A stretch of DNA of 64,000 nt from Mycolicibacterium chubuense (lineage in GTDB: Bacteria; Actinomycetota; Actinomycetes; Mycobacteriales; Mycobacteriaceae). The first letter of the stretch is position 1, and every line of letters starts with the position of its first letter. Shown piece by piece: positions 23,648 through 31,508 of the stretch. The DNA lies in assembly GCF_001044255.1 (NCBI RefSeq), contig NZ_JYNX01000033.1:31860-95859 (forward strand), given 5' to 3'. The notes beneath the pieces were generated by a model. It was not told where the DNA came from and made no database searches. It was given only the letters and a program-made list of their open reading frames with translations. Made by a program: the position numbers and the translations under genes.

Positions 23648-24468
23648 TGCGCGTCGGTTTCATCGGATTGGGCAGCCAGGGCGGGCCGATGGCCAGGCGC
23701 ATCGCCGAGGGCGGGTTCGACACCACGCTGTGGGCACGACGCCCGGCCAGCCTGGAGCCCTACGCCGACACACCGGCCCGCACCGCAGCCACCCCGGCCG
23801 AGCTCGGCGCAGCCAGTGACCTGGTGTGCCTGTGCGTCGTCGGGGACGACGACGTGCGTGAGGTGCTCGGCGGTGCGAACGGCGTACTGGCCGGCATGGC
23901 ACCGGGAGGTGTCGTCGCGATCCACAGCACCGTCCACCCCGACACGTGCCGCGAGATCGCCGAACAGGCTGCCGCACAGGGTGTCACGGTGATCGACGCC
24001 CCGGTCAGCGGCGGGGCGCCCGCCGTGGAGCAGGGCACGCTGATGGTGATGGTGGGCGGTGATGCCGAGGTGGTCGAGAAGGTGCGTCCCGTGTTCGCCA
24101 CGTACTCCGATGCGATCGTGCATCTCGGCGGACTGGGCAGCGGGCAGGTCGCCAAGATCCTCAACAACCTGTTGTTCAGCGGCAACCTCGGCGCGGCGAT
24201 GAGCACCCTCGAGCTCGGTGACGCGCTCGGCATCGCGCGCGACCGGCTCTGCGAGGTGCTGCACCGCGGCTCCGCGACCAGCAAGGCGATCGGCAGCATC
24301 ACGATGTTCGGCGGCACGCTCGACGGGCTGGCCCCGATTGCCGGCGCCCTGTTGCAGAAAGACGTCCGGCATGCTGCCAGCCTCGCGAAGCACGCGGCGG
24401 CGCCCGAGGGCACGGTGTTCGCCGACGCGGACACCGCGCTGCGTCTGATGGACCATCCGCGGTCATGA
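23647..24468 (+). CDS. Beta-hydroxyacid dehydrogenase (HIBADH/6PGDH-like), copy 1
   Basis: 273 residues; ATG 23647 with GGAGGCGAG upstream. Rossmann motif GLGSQGGPM (7-15), substrate motif DAPVSGG with Ser121, and catalytic Lys170 (GSGQVAKILNN) with Asn174 are all present, so the enzyme should be active. The family oxidises beta-hydroxy acids such as 3-hydroxyisobutyrate or reduces the semialdehydes with NAD(P). It overlaps a second family member by 4 bp; the two share order and motifs but differ considerably, so they are not a recent duplication. Confidence 0.93.
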   Translation: MRVGFIGLGSQGGPMARRIAEGGFDTTLWARRPASLEPYADTPARTAATPAELGAASDLVCLCVVGDDDVREVLGGANGVLAGMAPGGVVAIHSTVHPDTCREIAEQAAAQGVTVIDAPVSGGAPAVEQGTLMVMVGGDAEVVEKVRPVFATYSDAIVHLGGLGSGQVAKILNNLLFSGNLGAAMSTLELGDALGIARDRLCEVLHRGSATSKAIGSITMFGGTLDGLAPIAGALLQKDVRHAASLAKHAAAPEGTVFADADTALRLMDHPRS

Positions 24469-25256
24469 GGGTCGGCTTCGTCGGCGCGGGGCGCATGGGG
24501 TCTCCGATGGTGGAACGTCTTGCCGGGGCCGGCCACGACGTGGTCGTCCTCGGTCGTACCGACGAAAAGCGTTCTGCCGCAGTCCGGCTCGGCGCGCATG
24601 CTGTCCGGGACATCGCCGGGGTCGCCGACGGGGCGGACGCGGTGGTGGTGTGCGTGTTCACCGACGCCCAGGTCGCCGAGCTGTGTCTGGACGGCGAGCT
24701 GGTGGCGGGAATGTCCCCCGGTGCGGCGCTGGTGCTGCACACGACGGGAAGCCCCGCCACGGCGCGGTCCATCGCTATGCGCTTCGCCCATGTCGACGTG
24801 ATCGACGCCCCGCTCAGTGGCGGTCCGCACGACATCGCGGCGGGCCACGTGACTGTCTTCGCCGGCGGCAGCGACGACGCGATGACGCGCGTGGCGCCGC
24901 TGCTCGGGGCCTACGCCGACCCCATCGTGCATGCCGGCGCCACGGGTGCCGGCCAGCTGGTCAAGCTCGTCAACAACACCCTCTTCGCAGCACAGATCGG
25001 GCTCGTGGCCGAGGGTGTGCGGCTGGGCAACCGGCTCGGCGTGGAGGAAGGCCGCCTGCTGCAGGCGTTGACGCACGGCAGCGCGCAGAGCCGGGTGCTG
25101 TCGTTGATCGCGGCGGCGGGTTCGGCGGACGCGTTCATCGCCGGCGTCGGCGAGTTCCTCGGCAAGGACGTCGCCGTCGTGCGCGCCACCGTCGCCGAAC
25201 TCGGCGGCGACCTCGGTGGGCTCGACGCTCTGGTGGACGCGGGGGTGCGGGCATGA
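24465..25256 (+). CDS. Beta-hydroxyacid dehydrogenase (HIBADH/6PGDH-like), copy 2
   Basis: 263 residues. GAGRMGSPM (7-15) binds NAD(P), DAPLSGG contains Ser118, and Lys167 (GAGQLVKLVNN) is the expected catalytic lysine. The catalytic elements are intact in both paralogues, so they may act on different stereoisomers or as a heterodimer (inference). The start overlaps the stop of copy 1 (ATGA). A 118-bp gap with an inverted repeat separates it from the following P450 gene. Confidence 0.92.
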   Translation: MRVGFVGAGRMGSPMVERLAGAGHDVVVLGRTDEKRSAAVRLGAHAVRDIAGVADGADAVVVCVFTDAQVAELCLDGELVAGMSPGAALVLHTTGSPATARSIAMRFAHVDVIDAPLSGGPHDIAAGHVTVFAGGSDDAMTRVAPLLGAYADPIVHAGATGAGQLVKLVNNTLFAAQIGLVAEGVRLGNRLGVEEGRLLQALTHGSAQSRVLSLIAAAGSADAFIAGVGEFLGKDVAVVRATVAELGGDLGGLDALVDAGVRA

Positions 25257-25311
25257 CGCGCGGTTGCCGAAAAACCGCGGATTTCCGACGCGGGGTGGCG
25301 CATACTGTAGC

Positions 25312-25339
25312 CGTTACATTCAGACAGGCCTTCGTAACG
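25312..25339. promoter_or_regulatory. Inverted repeat upstream of the P450 at 25375
   Basis: CGTTAC (25312-25317) and GTAACG (25334-25339) are perfect 6-bp arms 16 bp apart, 35 bp upstream of the P450 GTG. This gap lacks the TGAGAAT palindrome found at other promoters, so a different regulator may act here. The arms are short, so chance cannot be excluded. Confidence 0.35.
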
Positions 25340-25374
25340 TTTCCGGCTCTGAGGACAGCGCCGAGGAGGACGCA

Positions 25375-26577
25375 GTGACCACACCCCGGTTGGTGTTCAA
25401 TCCGGTTTCCCAGGATTACTTCGACAATCCGTACGAGATCTACCGGCGGATGCGCGATGAAGCGCCCCTCTACTACGACGAAGAGGAGGACTTCTACGCG
25501 CTGACCCGGCACGCCGACGTGGCGGCAGCGTTCAAGGATCATGAGGCGTTTTCGTCGGCGCGCGGCTGCGACCTCGGCATGGTGCGCTCCGGCGAGGTGC
25601 CGCAGAAGTCGATCATCTTCATGGATCCGCCGGACCACCGGCACATGCGCAGCTTGCTGAACAAGGCGTTCACCCCCCGCGCGATCCAGTCCCAGCGCGA
25701 GACCGTCGTCGAGCTCGTCCGGCACTATCTCGCCGAGGCCGACCCCGACCACTTCGACGTGGTGCAGGACTTCTCCGGGCCGTTCCCGGTGGAGGTCATC
25801 ACCCGAATGGCCGGGGTGCCCGAGGACTTCCGTCAGCAGGTCCGGCACTGGATCGACACCAGCCTGCACCGCAAGCCCGGCCAGATCGACATGGACGACG
25901 AGAACATGCAGGCCACCATCGACTCCGGCATGTACTACTACGGACTCGTCCAGGAGCGCCGCAAGAACCCGCAGGACGACATGATCAGCCGCCTGATCGC
26001 CGCCGAGATCCCCGGCGAGGACGGCAGCCTGCGCAAGCTCGACGACATCGAGATCACCGGTTTCACCACGCTGTTGGGAGGCGCCGGCGCCGAGACGGTG
26101 ACCAAGCTCGTCGGCAGCGCCGTCGTCGAGTTCGCCCGCCACCCCGAGCAGTGGCAGAAGCTGCTCGAGGACCGCAGCAAGATCCCCGACGCCGTCGAGG
26201 AACTCCTGCGCTACGTGGGTCCGGTGCAGTACAACGTCCGCTACAGCCTCAAGGACGTCGAATTACCCAGCGGCGCAGTGCCTGCGCACAAACCAGTGTT
26301 CCTGATGGGTGCGGCCGCCAACCGCGATCCGCGGGCCTTCGACAACGGCGAGACCTTCGACATCGACCGGGACCGCACCCAGGCGCAGAACCTCGGTCTG
26401 GGCTATGGCATCCACAGTTGCCTCGGCGCCGCGCTGGCCCGGATGGAGACCGCGATCGCGCTCGAGCACCTGCTGGACTTCATGCCCCGGTTCGAGGTCG
26501 ACTTCGACGGTCTTGCGCGGGTCAGCATGCAGAACGTCGCGGGCTACCACCACGTTCCGGTCACGGTGCTGCGATGA
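25375..26577 (+). CDS. Cytochrome P450
   Basis: 400 residues from the GTG after GAGGAGGAC. Heme Cys349 in LGYGIHSCLG, K-helix ELLR, and I-helix LGGAGAETVTK are seen; the I-helix has Ala-Glu-Thr where many P450s have (D/E)T. Full-length soluble enzyme with no membrane anchor. The following ferredoxin start overlaps its TGA (ATGA), making a classical P450-ferredoxin pair. Substrate unknown; neighbours suggest a terminal or allylic hydroxylation in lipid catabolism (inference). Confidence 0.93.
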   Translation: MTTPRLVFNPVSQDYFDNPYEIYRRMRDEAPLYYDEEEDFYALTRHADVAAAFKDHEAFSSARGCDLGMVRSGEVPQKSIIFMDPPDHRHMRSLLNKAFTPRAIQSQRETVVELVRHYLAEADPDHFDVVQDFSGPFPVEVITRMAGVPEDFRQQVRHWIDTSLHRKPGQIDMDDENMQATIDSGMYYYGLVQERRKNPQDDMISRLIAAEIPGEDGSLRKLDDIEITGFTTLLGGAGAETVTKLVGSAVVEFARHPEQWQKLLEDRSKIPDAVEELLRYVGPVQYNVRYSLKDVELPSGAVPAHKPVFLMGAAANRDPRAFDNGETFDIDRDRTQAQNLGLGYGIHSCLGAALARMETAIALEHLLDFMPRFEVDFDGLARVSMQNVAGYHHVPVTVLR

Positions 26578-26774
26578 GCCGCAAGATCGAGGTCGACTTC
26601 GGCCTGTGCGAGAGCAACGCGGTGTGCATGGGCATCATCCCCGAGGTGTTCCAGGTCGACGACGACGATTACCTGCACGTGCTGACCGACGACGTGACCC
26701 CGGAGAACGAACAGCAGATCCGGGAAGCGGTCCGGCAGTGCCCCCGGCAGGCGATCGCGATCGTCGAGAAGTAG
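26574..26774 (+). CDS. 3Fe-4S ferredoxin (partner of the preceding P450)
   Basis: 66 residues. Cys12, Cys18 (CESNAVC) and Cys56-Pro form a 3Fe-4S pattern; the second motif position is Asn rather than Cys. An acidic stretch DVDDDD-like (VDDDDY) follows the cluster loop. The 4-bp overlap with the P450 stop indicates coupled translation and a dedicated electron-transfer role. Confidence 0.93.
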   Translation: MSRKIEVDFGLCESNAVCMGIIPEVFQVDDDDYLHVLTDDVTPENEQQIREAVRQCPRQAIAIVEK

Positions 26775-26784
26775 CCGATTCCCG

Positions 26785-27069
26785 CTAGAAGCCCGAGAGG
26801 ATGACGCCGTTGCAGTCCGCCGCGGCGTGACGCAGCGCGACCGCCTTCTGGTAGGCCTCCGAGTGATACCACTCCTTGGCCGCCTCGACCGATTCGAACT
26901 CCAGGAGCACGGTCTGGCTGCCGTGCCACTGACCCTCGATCGTCTCGGCCTTGGTGTCGAACGCGAGCACCGTGGCGCCGGCCATCGCCTTGCTCGCGAG
27001 CTTGCCGTACTCCGCCATCCCGGCGGGATCCTTGACGTCCTCGGTGATGACGATGTAACCCTTGGGCAC
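26785..27069 (-). CDS. DUF1330 family small protein
   Basis: 94 residues. The ferredoxin-like alpha/beta fold of DUF1330 is suggested by MPKGYIVITEDVKDP, LLEFESVEAAKEWYHS and the final CNGVILSGF. Such dimeric alpha/beta-barrel proteins resemble EthD and monooxygenase accessory proteins; no enzymatic role is proven. It is the last gene of a minus-strand P450-ferredoxin unit, 17 bp after the ferredoxin stop. Confidence 0.85.
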   Translation of the reverse strand: MPKGYIVITEDVKDPAGMAEYGKLASKAMAGATVLAFDTKAETIEGQWHGSQTVLLEFESVEAAKEWYHSEAYQKAVALRHAAADCNGVILSGF

Positions 27070-27086
27070 TGGAAATGCTCCTGTCC

Positions 27087-27278
27087 TCAGTCGGTTTCGC
27101 TGATCGCACGCTCGGGGCAGTTCTCGACAGCCTCGCGCGCGGCGGCTTCGTACTCGGCGGGGATCTCATCCTGCATGGCGACGGCCCAACCGTCGTCGGT
27201 CATCTCGAAGACCTCGGGGCACAGCGTCAGGCACATGCCGTGCCCGGCGCAGCGATCCTCGTCGACGGTGACTCTCAT
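27087..27278 (-). CDS. Small Fe-S ferredoxin with four cysteines
   Basis: 63 residues. Cys10, Cys16 and Cys54 match the 3Fe-4S set of the other P450 ferredoxins here, but Cys20 before Pro (CLTLCPEVF) is extra; the sister proteins have Ala or Ile near there. Cys20 may be free or could alter the cluster. The start overlaps the P450 stop by 4 bp, so it is the partner of that P450. Confidence 0.92.
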   Translation of the reverse strand: MRVTVDEDRCAGHGMCLTLCPEVFEMTDDGWAVAMQDEIPAEYEAAAREAVENCPERAISETD

Positions 27279-28549
27279 ACGATGTCGAACTCCACGTGCA
27301 ACTCGGTGAGCCCGCGCAGGATGTAGGTCGGGATGTAGGCGTACCGGCGCTGCCCGGGAGGACCGTGCCTGTCCTCACAGATCCGGATGTCGCTGGTGCG
27401 GTCGAGCAGTCGCTCTAATCCGACCCGGGTCTCCGCGCGCGCCAGAGGTGCGCCCGGGCAGCTGTGGATGCCGCGCCCGAACGCCAGATGCTGACGGGCG
27501 TTCTTGCGCTCCGGGTCGAACGTGTCGGGATCGGAGAAGCGACGCGGATCCCGGTTGGCCGCACCGTTGATCACCATGACAGTGGTGCCGGCGGCCAGCG
27601 ACTGCTCGCCGATCGTCGTCGGCACCCGCGACAACCGGAAGTCGCCCTTCACAGGGCTTTCGATCCTCAGGCACTCCTCGATGAAGTTCGGCAGCAGGCT
27701 GCGGTCCCGGCGCAATGCCGCCTGCACGTCGGGACGGTCACCGAGGACCTTCAGCGCCGTGCTGAGCAGTCGGACCGTGGTCTCCTGGCCGGCAGAGAAG
27801 ACGTTGGTGGCCACGCGCACCACGTCGCCGACCTCGGGCAGCGAGCCGTCCGGGAACGTGGCGTTCGCCAGTCCGGTGAGCACGTCGTCACGCGGATCGG
27901 CACGACGGTCCTCCACGTAGGTCGCGAACACCTCGTAGAGGTATTCCAGCGGCGTCTTGTTCATCGTCTTGTCGGCATTGCCCACCGCACTGCCGTGAGT
28001 GCCGCGGGCCAGTCGCTCGAGCAGATCGTCACGGTCCTCGTCGGGCACGCCGAGCAGGTCGGCGATCACCCGTAGCGTGAACGGACCGGCGAATCCTCCG
28101 ATGAACTCACCGCGGCCGGGCGCCAGGAAATCATCGAGGATGTCGTCGGCGAGCTGCCACATCGCATCCTCGTTCTCCTTGAGTCGCTTCGGCGTGATCA
28201 GTCGCATCAGCAACGCGCGGTGGTCGGTGTGCGTGGGCGGGTCCAGCGTCGGAAGCTGATCGCTGAACGGGATCTCGTCGCGATGCTCGATGATCACGTC
28301 GGTGACGTCGTCGCCCTCCAGCGGAACCGGGAAGCCGGGGAACGGGCCGGTCACCGAGATGCAGGAGGAGAACGTCTCGGCGTCGTTGTAGACGTCGACC
28401 GCTTCCTGCCAACCGGTCACCATCGTGACGCCGTAGTGGTTCTCGCGGCTCACGGGACACTTGTCGCGCAGCGCCTTGTAGAACGGGTACGGGTCGTCGG
28501 TGAGCCGGCTGTCCCGAAAGAAGTCGACCGTGGTGAGGTCTTCGGCCAT
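27275..28549 (-). CDS. Cytochrome P450
   Basis: 424 residues from the ATG at 28549, chosen over an ATG nine codons upstream because GGAGCAGG precedes it and site E then lies outside the gene. Heme Cys364 in FGRGIHSCPG, I-helix FSAGQETTVR and K-helix ECLR are present. The I-helix has Gln-Glu in place of (D/E)-adjacent residues, a variant seen in some mycobacterial P450s. It is followed by its own ferredoxin. Site E, 28 bp upstream, suggests control by the common regulator. Confidence 0.92.
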   Translation of the reverse strand: MAEDLTTVDFFRDSRLTDDPYPFYKALRDKCPVSRENHYGVTMVTGWQEAVDVYNDAETFSSCISVTGPFPGFPVPLEGDDVTDVIIEHRDEIPFSDQLPTLDPPTHTDHRALLMRLITPKRLKENEDAMWQLADDILDDFLAPGRGEFIGGFAGPFTLRVIADLLGVPDEDRDDLLERLARGTHGSAVGNADKTMNKTPLEYLYEVFATYVEDRRADPRDDVLTGLANATFPDGSLPEVGDVVRVATNVFSAGQETTVRLLSTALKVLGDRPDVQAALRRDRSLLPNFIEECLRIESPVKGDFRLSRVPTTIGEQSLAAGTTVMVINGAANRDPRRFSDPDTFDPERKNARQHLAFGRGIHSCPGAPLARAETRVGLERLLDRTSDIRICEDRHGPPGQRRYAYIPTYILRGLTELHVEFDIV

Positions 28550-28577
28550 GCCTGCTCCGTTCGCTGATCTCGCCAAG

Positions 28578-28594
28578 AGAGAATGTGATTCTCA
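28578..28594. promoter_or_regulatory. Operator E of the shared palindrome family
   Basis: AGAGAATGTGATTCTCA differs from the consensus TGAGAAT-N3-ATTCTCA at one base. It lies 28 bp from the minus-strand P450 start and 91 bp from the plus-strand membrane-protein start, within their 136-bp divergent gap. Confidence 0.72.
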
Positions 28595-28685
28595 TCTTTG
28601 CGCATAAGGTTTTCACATACGTCCTGTGTCGTCAACGAGGGCGGTCGGCAGGACACCGAGATCACTTCGCCAATGGAGGCAGCTG

Positions 28686-29489
28686 ATGGACAACGACTCG
28701 CCAACGCGGACAGAGCAGGAACCCGAGTTCGCCCGCCCCTGGGCGCGGCACCGATTGAGGATCTACGTCGCGACGGCCGGCTTCACCGCGTTCGTGTTCG
28801 TGGCGATGACGGTCGGCGTCGGCCTCGGCCTGATCGCGCCGACGTTGACCGCCGACATCGTCGCGAACCTGCTGTTCGGCATTCCCGTCATCCTGCTGCC
28901 TCTGGTCCTGCTATGGGATGCACCCGGCGAGCAGCGCTCCCGACTGGACAGGGCCGCGGAACTGACGTTGTTCTGGCTTCCCTACAGCGCGGCCAGCCAG
29001 ATCGGGTACGAGCTCGTGTTCCTGATCGGCCATCCGCTCGGGCTGTGGGAACCCACCAGCGACCCGGGGTGGAAGTGGCTGTGGTGGCAGTACGGGCTCG
29101 CCGACACCCGCTACACCAGTGGCAACCCCTGGACCTTCGCCCTGGAGGTCGTCGGCGTCGTCACCGGCATCACGGTGTTCATCGTGTGGACCCGGTTGAT
29201 CCGGCCCGGACTGCCGCTTGAGTCTCGAATCCGTTGCCTCTGGCTGGCTTTCACCGGAGTCGCGGTCATCTACAGCAGTACGGCGGTGTACTTCCTGGCG
29301 GAGGTGGGTTCGGGCTTCGACGACATCGGCCAAGGACCGTTCGGGTTGTGGTTCAAGTTCATCGGGGAGAACCTTCCATTCATCGTCCTGCCGCCCTTCG
29401 TGCTGTACGCGATTCACCTGCAGGTCGACTTCCTGACTCGCCGCGCCGGGGTGCCCACGGCGGTCAGCACGCAGAGCCGGCCCGCGTAA
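28686..29489 (+). CDS. Emopamil-binding-protein (EBP/EXPERA)-like membrane protein
   Basis: 267 residues from the ATG behind GGAGG, with about five or six membrane helices. The second half aligns, from memory of the human protein, with EBP, the delta8-delta7 sterol isomerase: QYGLADTRYTSGNPW corresponds to EYAKGDSRYILGDNF, and VYFLAEVGSGFDDI with LWFKFIGENLPF matches the next loop and helix. Of the reported catalytic positions, Glu109, Glu154 and Asn229 are retained, while a His, a Thr and a Trp appear as Gln105, Gly157 and Phe232. It could move a double bond in, or bind, a sterol-like substrate (inference). Divergent from a P450 across site E. Confidence 0.75.
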   Translation: MDNDSPTRTEQEPEFARPWARHRLRIYVATAGFTAFVFVAMTVGVGLGLIAPTLTADIVANLLFGIPVILLPLVLLWDAPGEQRSRLDRAAELTLFWLPYSAASQIGYELVFLIGHPLGLWEPTSDPGWKWLWWQYGLADTRYTSGNPWTFALEVVGVVTGITVFIVWTRLIRPGLPLESRIRCLWLAFTGVAVIYSSTAVYFLAEVGSGFDDIGQGPFGLWFKFIGENLPFIVLPPFVLYAIHLQVDFLTRRAGVPTAVSTQSRPA

Positions 29490-29543
29490 TTGGACATCGG
29501 TCAACTATTGGCTCTTGCGCTATGACCTGTTAAATTCCGATCT

Positions 29544-30191
29544 ATGACCGCAAAGGCGGGGGTGACGAAAGCTGGCTCCGGTCAGCGTCGGGCCTCGTTT
29601 CAACGCGCGCGGTCACATGAGACCAAACGCATGCTCGTGCAGGCGGCCATGGCGCTGTGGCGCACCAAGGGCTACGCAGTCACCACGGTCGCCGACATCT
29701 GCACCGCGGCAGGTGTGTCGAAAGCCTTGTTCTACTTCTACTTTCCGCGCAAAGAGGATGTGCTGTTCGAGGTGGGGGTGCTGTCCACGCAGTCGGCCTA
29801 CCGCACCATCCGTGCGATGCTCGACAAGCCCTACGAGATCGACGCCGTCCTGCGCGCGGCGCTGACCGCGTTCGAGCGGTCGATGGCGCGCAATCCGCCC
29901 GAGCTCATCATCGAGACCATCCTCGAGGGCTACCGGCACGAGCACCGCATCCTCGCCGCCGGCGACCCGCCCGACGTGGAGGCCGACATGTTCGGCGAAT
30001 TGTTCCGGCGCGCGCAGGCCGACGGCAAGATCGCCCCCGACGTGGACATCGCGCACCTGGCCTATCTGGCGCAGACGCTCGTCAGCGAGGGCGCCCGACA
30101 CTGGGCGGCCGGCGCTTTTGGGGGCCGCTCATTCGCCGAGGTCGTCACCACCGACATCTGCACGGTCATCACCGGATCCCAGAGACCCTGA
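29544..30191 (+). CDS. TetR-family transcriptional regulator
   Basis: 215 residues. The N-terminal helix-turn-helix lies at about residues 46-70 (TTVADICTAAGVSKALFYFY), preceded by a basic tail rich in Arg and Lys. The C-terminal ligand domain is unrecognised. It lies 54 bp after the EBP-like gene and 18 bp before the acyl-CoA dehydrogenase gene, so it is inside the operon it may control. No copy of the shared palindrome lies directly upstream, so its operator is not identified. Confidence 0.92.
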   Translation: MTAKAGVTKAGSGQRRASFQRARSHETKRMLVQAAMALWRTKGYAVTTVADICTAAGVSKALFYFYFPRKEDVLFEVGVLSTQSAYRTIRAMLDKPYEIDAVLRAALTAFERSMARNPPELIIETILEGYRHEHRILAAGDPPDVEADMFGELFRRAQADGKIAPDVDIAHLAYLAQTLVSEGARHWAAGAFGGRSFAEVVTTDICTVITGSQRP

Positions 30192-30209
30192 CGCAGGCGA
30201 GGAGGCCGT

Positions 30210-31508
30210 ATGTGGGACTTCGAGACAGACCCCGACTATCAGCAGCTGCTGGACTGGGCGGATGCTTTTGTCCGAGAAGAGGTCGAGCCGCTCGACCTGA
30301 TCTGGCCGCACCTGCAGTTCACGCCGTTGACGCAGACGCGTCGCAAGGTCGTCGACCCCCTCAAGGAGCGGGTGCGGCAGAAGGGGCTGTGGGCCACTCA
30401 TCTCGGACCGGAACTCGGCGGTCAGGGCTACGGCCAGCTGAAGCTGGCGCTGCTCAACGAGATCCTCGGCCGCTCGCAATGGGCGCCGGTGATCTTCGGA
30501 TGCCAGGCCCCTGACACGGGTAACGCCGAGATCATCGCGCACTACGGCACCCCGGAGCAGAAGGAGCGCTATCTGCGCCCGCTGCTCGACGGGGAGCTGT
30601 TCTCCAGTTACTCGATGACCGAACCGCAGGGCGGAGCCGACCCCACGCAGTTCACCACCAGCGCGGTCCGCGACGGGGACGACTGGGTGATCAACGGCTG
30701 GAAGTACTTCTCCTCCAACGCCAACACCGCGTCATTCCTCATCGTGATGGTGGTGACGAATCCCGATGTGAGCCCCTACCAGGGCATGTCGATGTTCCTT
30801 CTACCCACCGACACACCGGGGGTGAACATCGTCCGCAACGTCGGCCTGCACGGCGAACGCGACGGCGAGGGCAGCCATGCGCTGATCCACTACGACAATG
30901 TGCGAGTTCCGGATTCGGCATTGCTGGGCGGCGAAGGACAGGCGTTCGTCATCGCGCAGACACGGCTGGGCGGGGGCCGAATCCATCACGCGATGCGCAC
31001 CATCGGGCTGGCACAGAAGGCGATCGACATGATGTGCGAGCGGGCCCTGAGCCGCCAGACCGCAGGCAGCCTGCTCGCCGACAAGCAGGCCGTGCAGGCG
31101 TACGTCGCCGACTCGTACGCGCAACTGAAGCAGTTCCGACTGATGGTGCTCTACACAGCGTGGGAGATCGACAAGTACAACGACTACAAGAAGGTGCGCA
31201 AGGACATCGCCGCGGTGAAGGTCGTGATGCCGACCGTGCTGCACGACATCGCCTGGCGGGCCATGCAGGTGCACGGTGCACTCGGCGTCACGAACGAGAT
31301 GCCGTTCCTGGGCATGGTGACCGGCGCCGCGGTGATGGGACTGGCCGACGGCCCGACCGAGGTGCACAAGACGACGGTGGCCAAGCAGGTGCTGCGCGAC
31401 TACACCGCCAGCACGGACGTCTGGCCCTCGGAGTGGTTGCCGCGCAAGCGCGATGCGGCGCGCGAACGGTTCGCGGAATACCTCGAGCTGGAGTCGGGGA
31501 ATCTGTGA
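30210..31508 (+). CDS. Acyl-CoA dehydrogenase of the ACAD10/11 (LvaC-like) type
   Basis: 432 residues, longer at the N-terminus than the other dehydrogenases here. Flavin loop YSMTEPQGGADPTQF and the C-terminal LADGPTEVHK replace the usual GTSEIQ. GPTEVH endings and an adjoining APH-type kinase are typical of ACAD10/ACAD11 and of bacterial LvaC. In the levulinate pathway LvaA phosphorylates a 4-hydroxyacyl-CoA and LvaC eliminates phosphate to the enoyl-CoA. A similar role on a gamma-hydroxyacyl-CoA is likely. The next gene, the kinase candidate, overlaps by 4 bp. Confidence 0.9.
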   Translation: MWDFETDPDYQQLLDWADAFVREEVEPLDLIWPHLQFTPLTQTRRKVVDPLKERVRQKGLWATHLGPELGGQGYGQLKLALLNEILGRSQWAPVIFGCQAPDTGNAEIIAHYGTPEQKERYLRPLLDGELFSSYSMTEPQGGADPTQFTTSAVRDGDDWVINGWKYFSSNANTASFLIVMVVTNPDVSPYQGMSMFLLPTDTPGVNIVRNVGLHGERDGEGSHALIHYDNVRVPDSALLGGEGQAFVIAQTRLGGGRIHHAMRTIGLAQKAIDMMCERALSRQTAGSLLADKQAVQAYVADSYAQLKQFRLMVLYTAWEIDKYNDYKKVRKDIAAVKVVMPTVLHDIAWRAMQVHGALGVTNEMPFLGMVTGAAVMGLADGPTEVHKTTVAKQVLRDYTASTDVWPSEWLPRKRDAARERFAEYLELESGNL

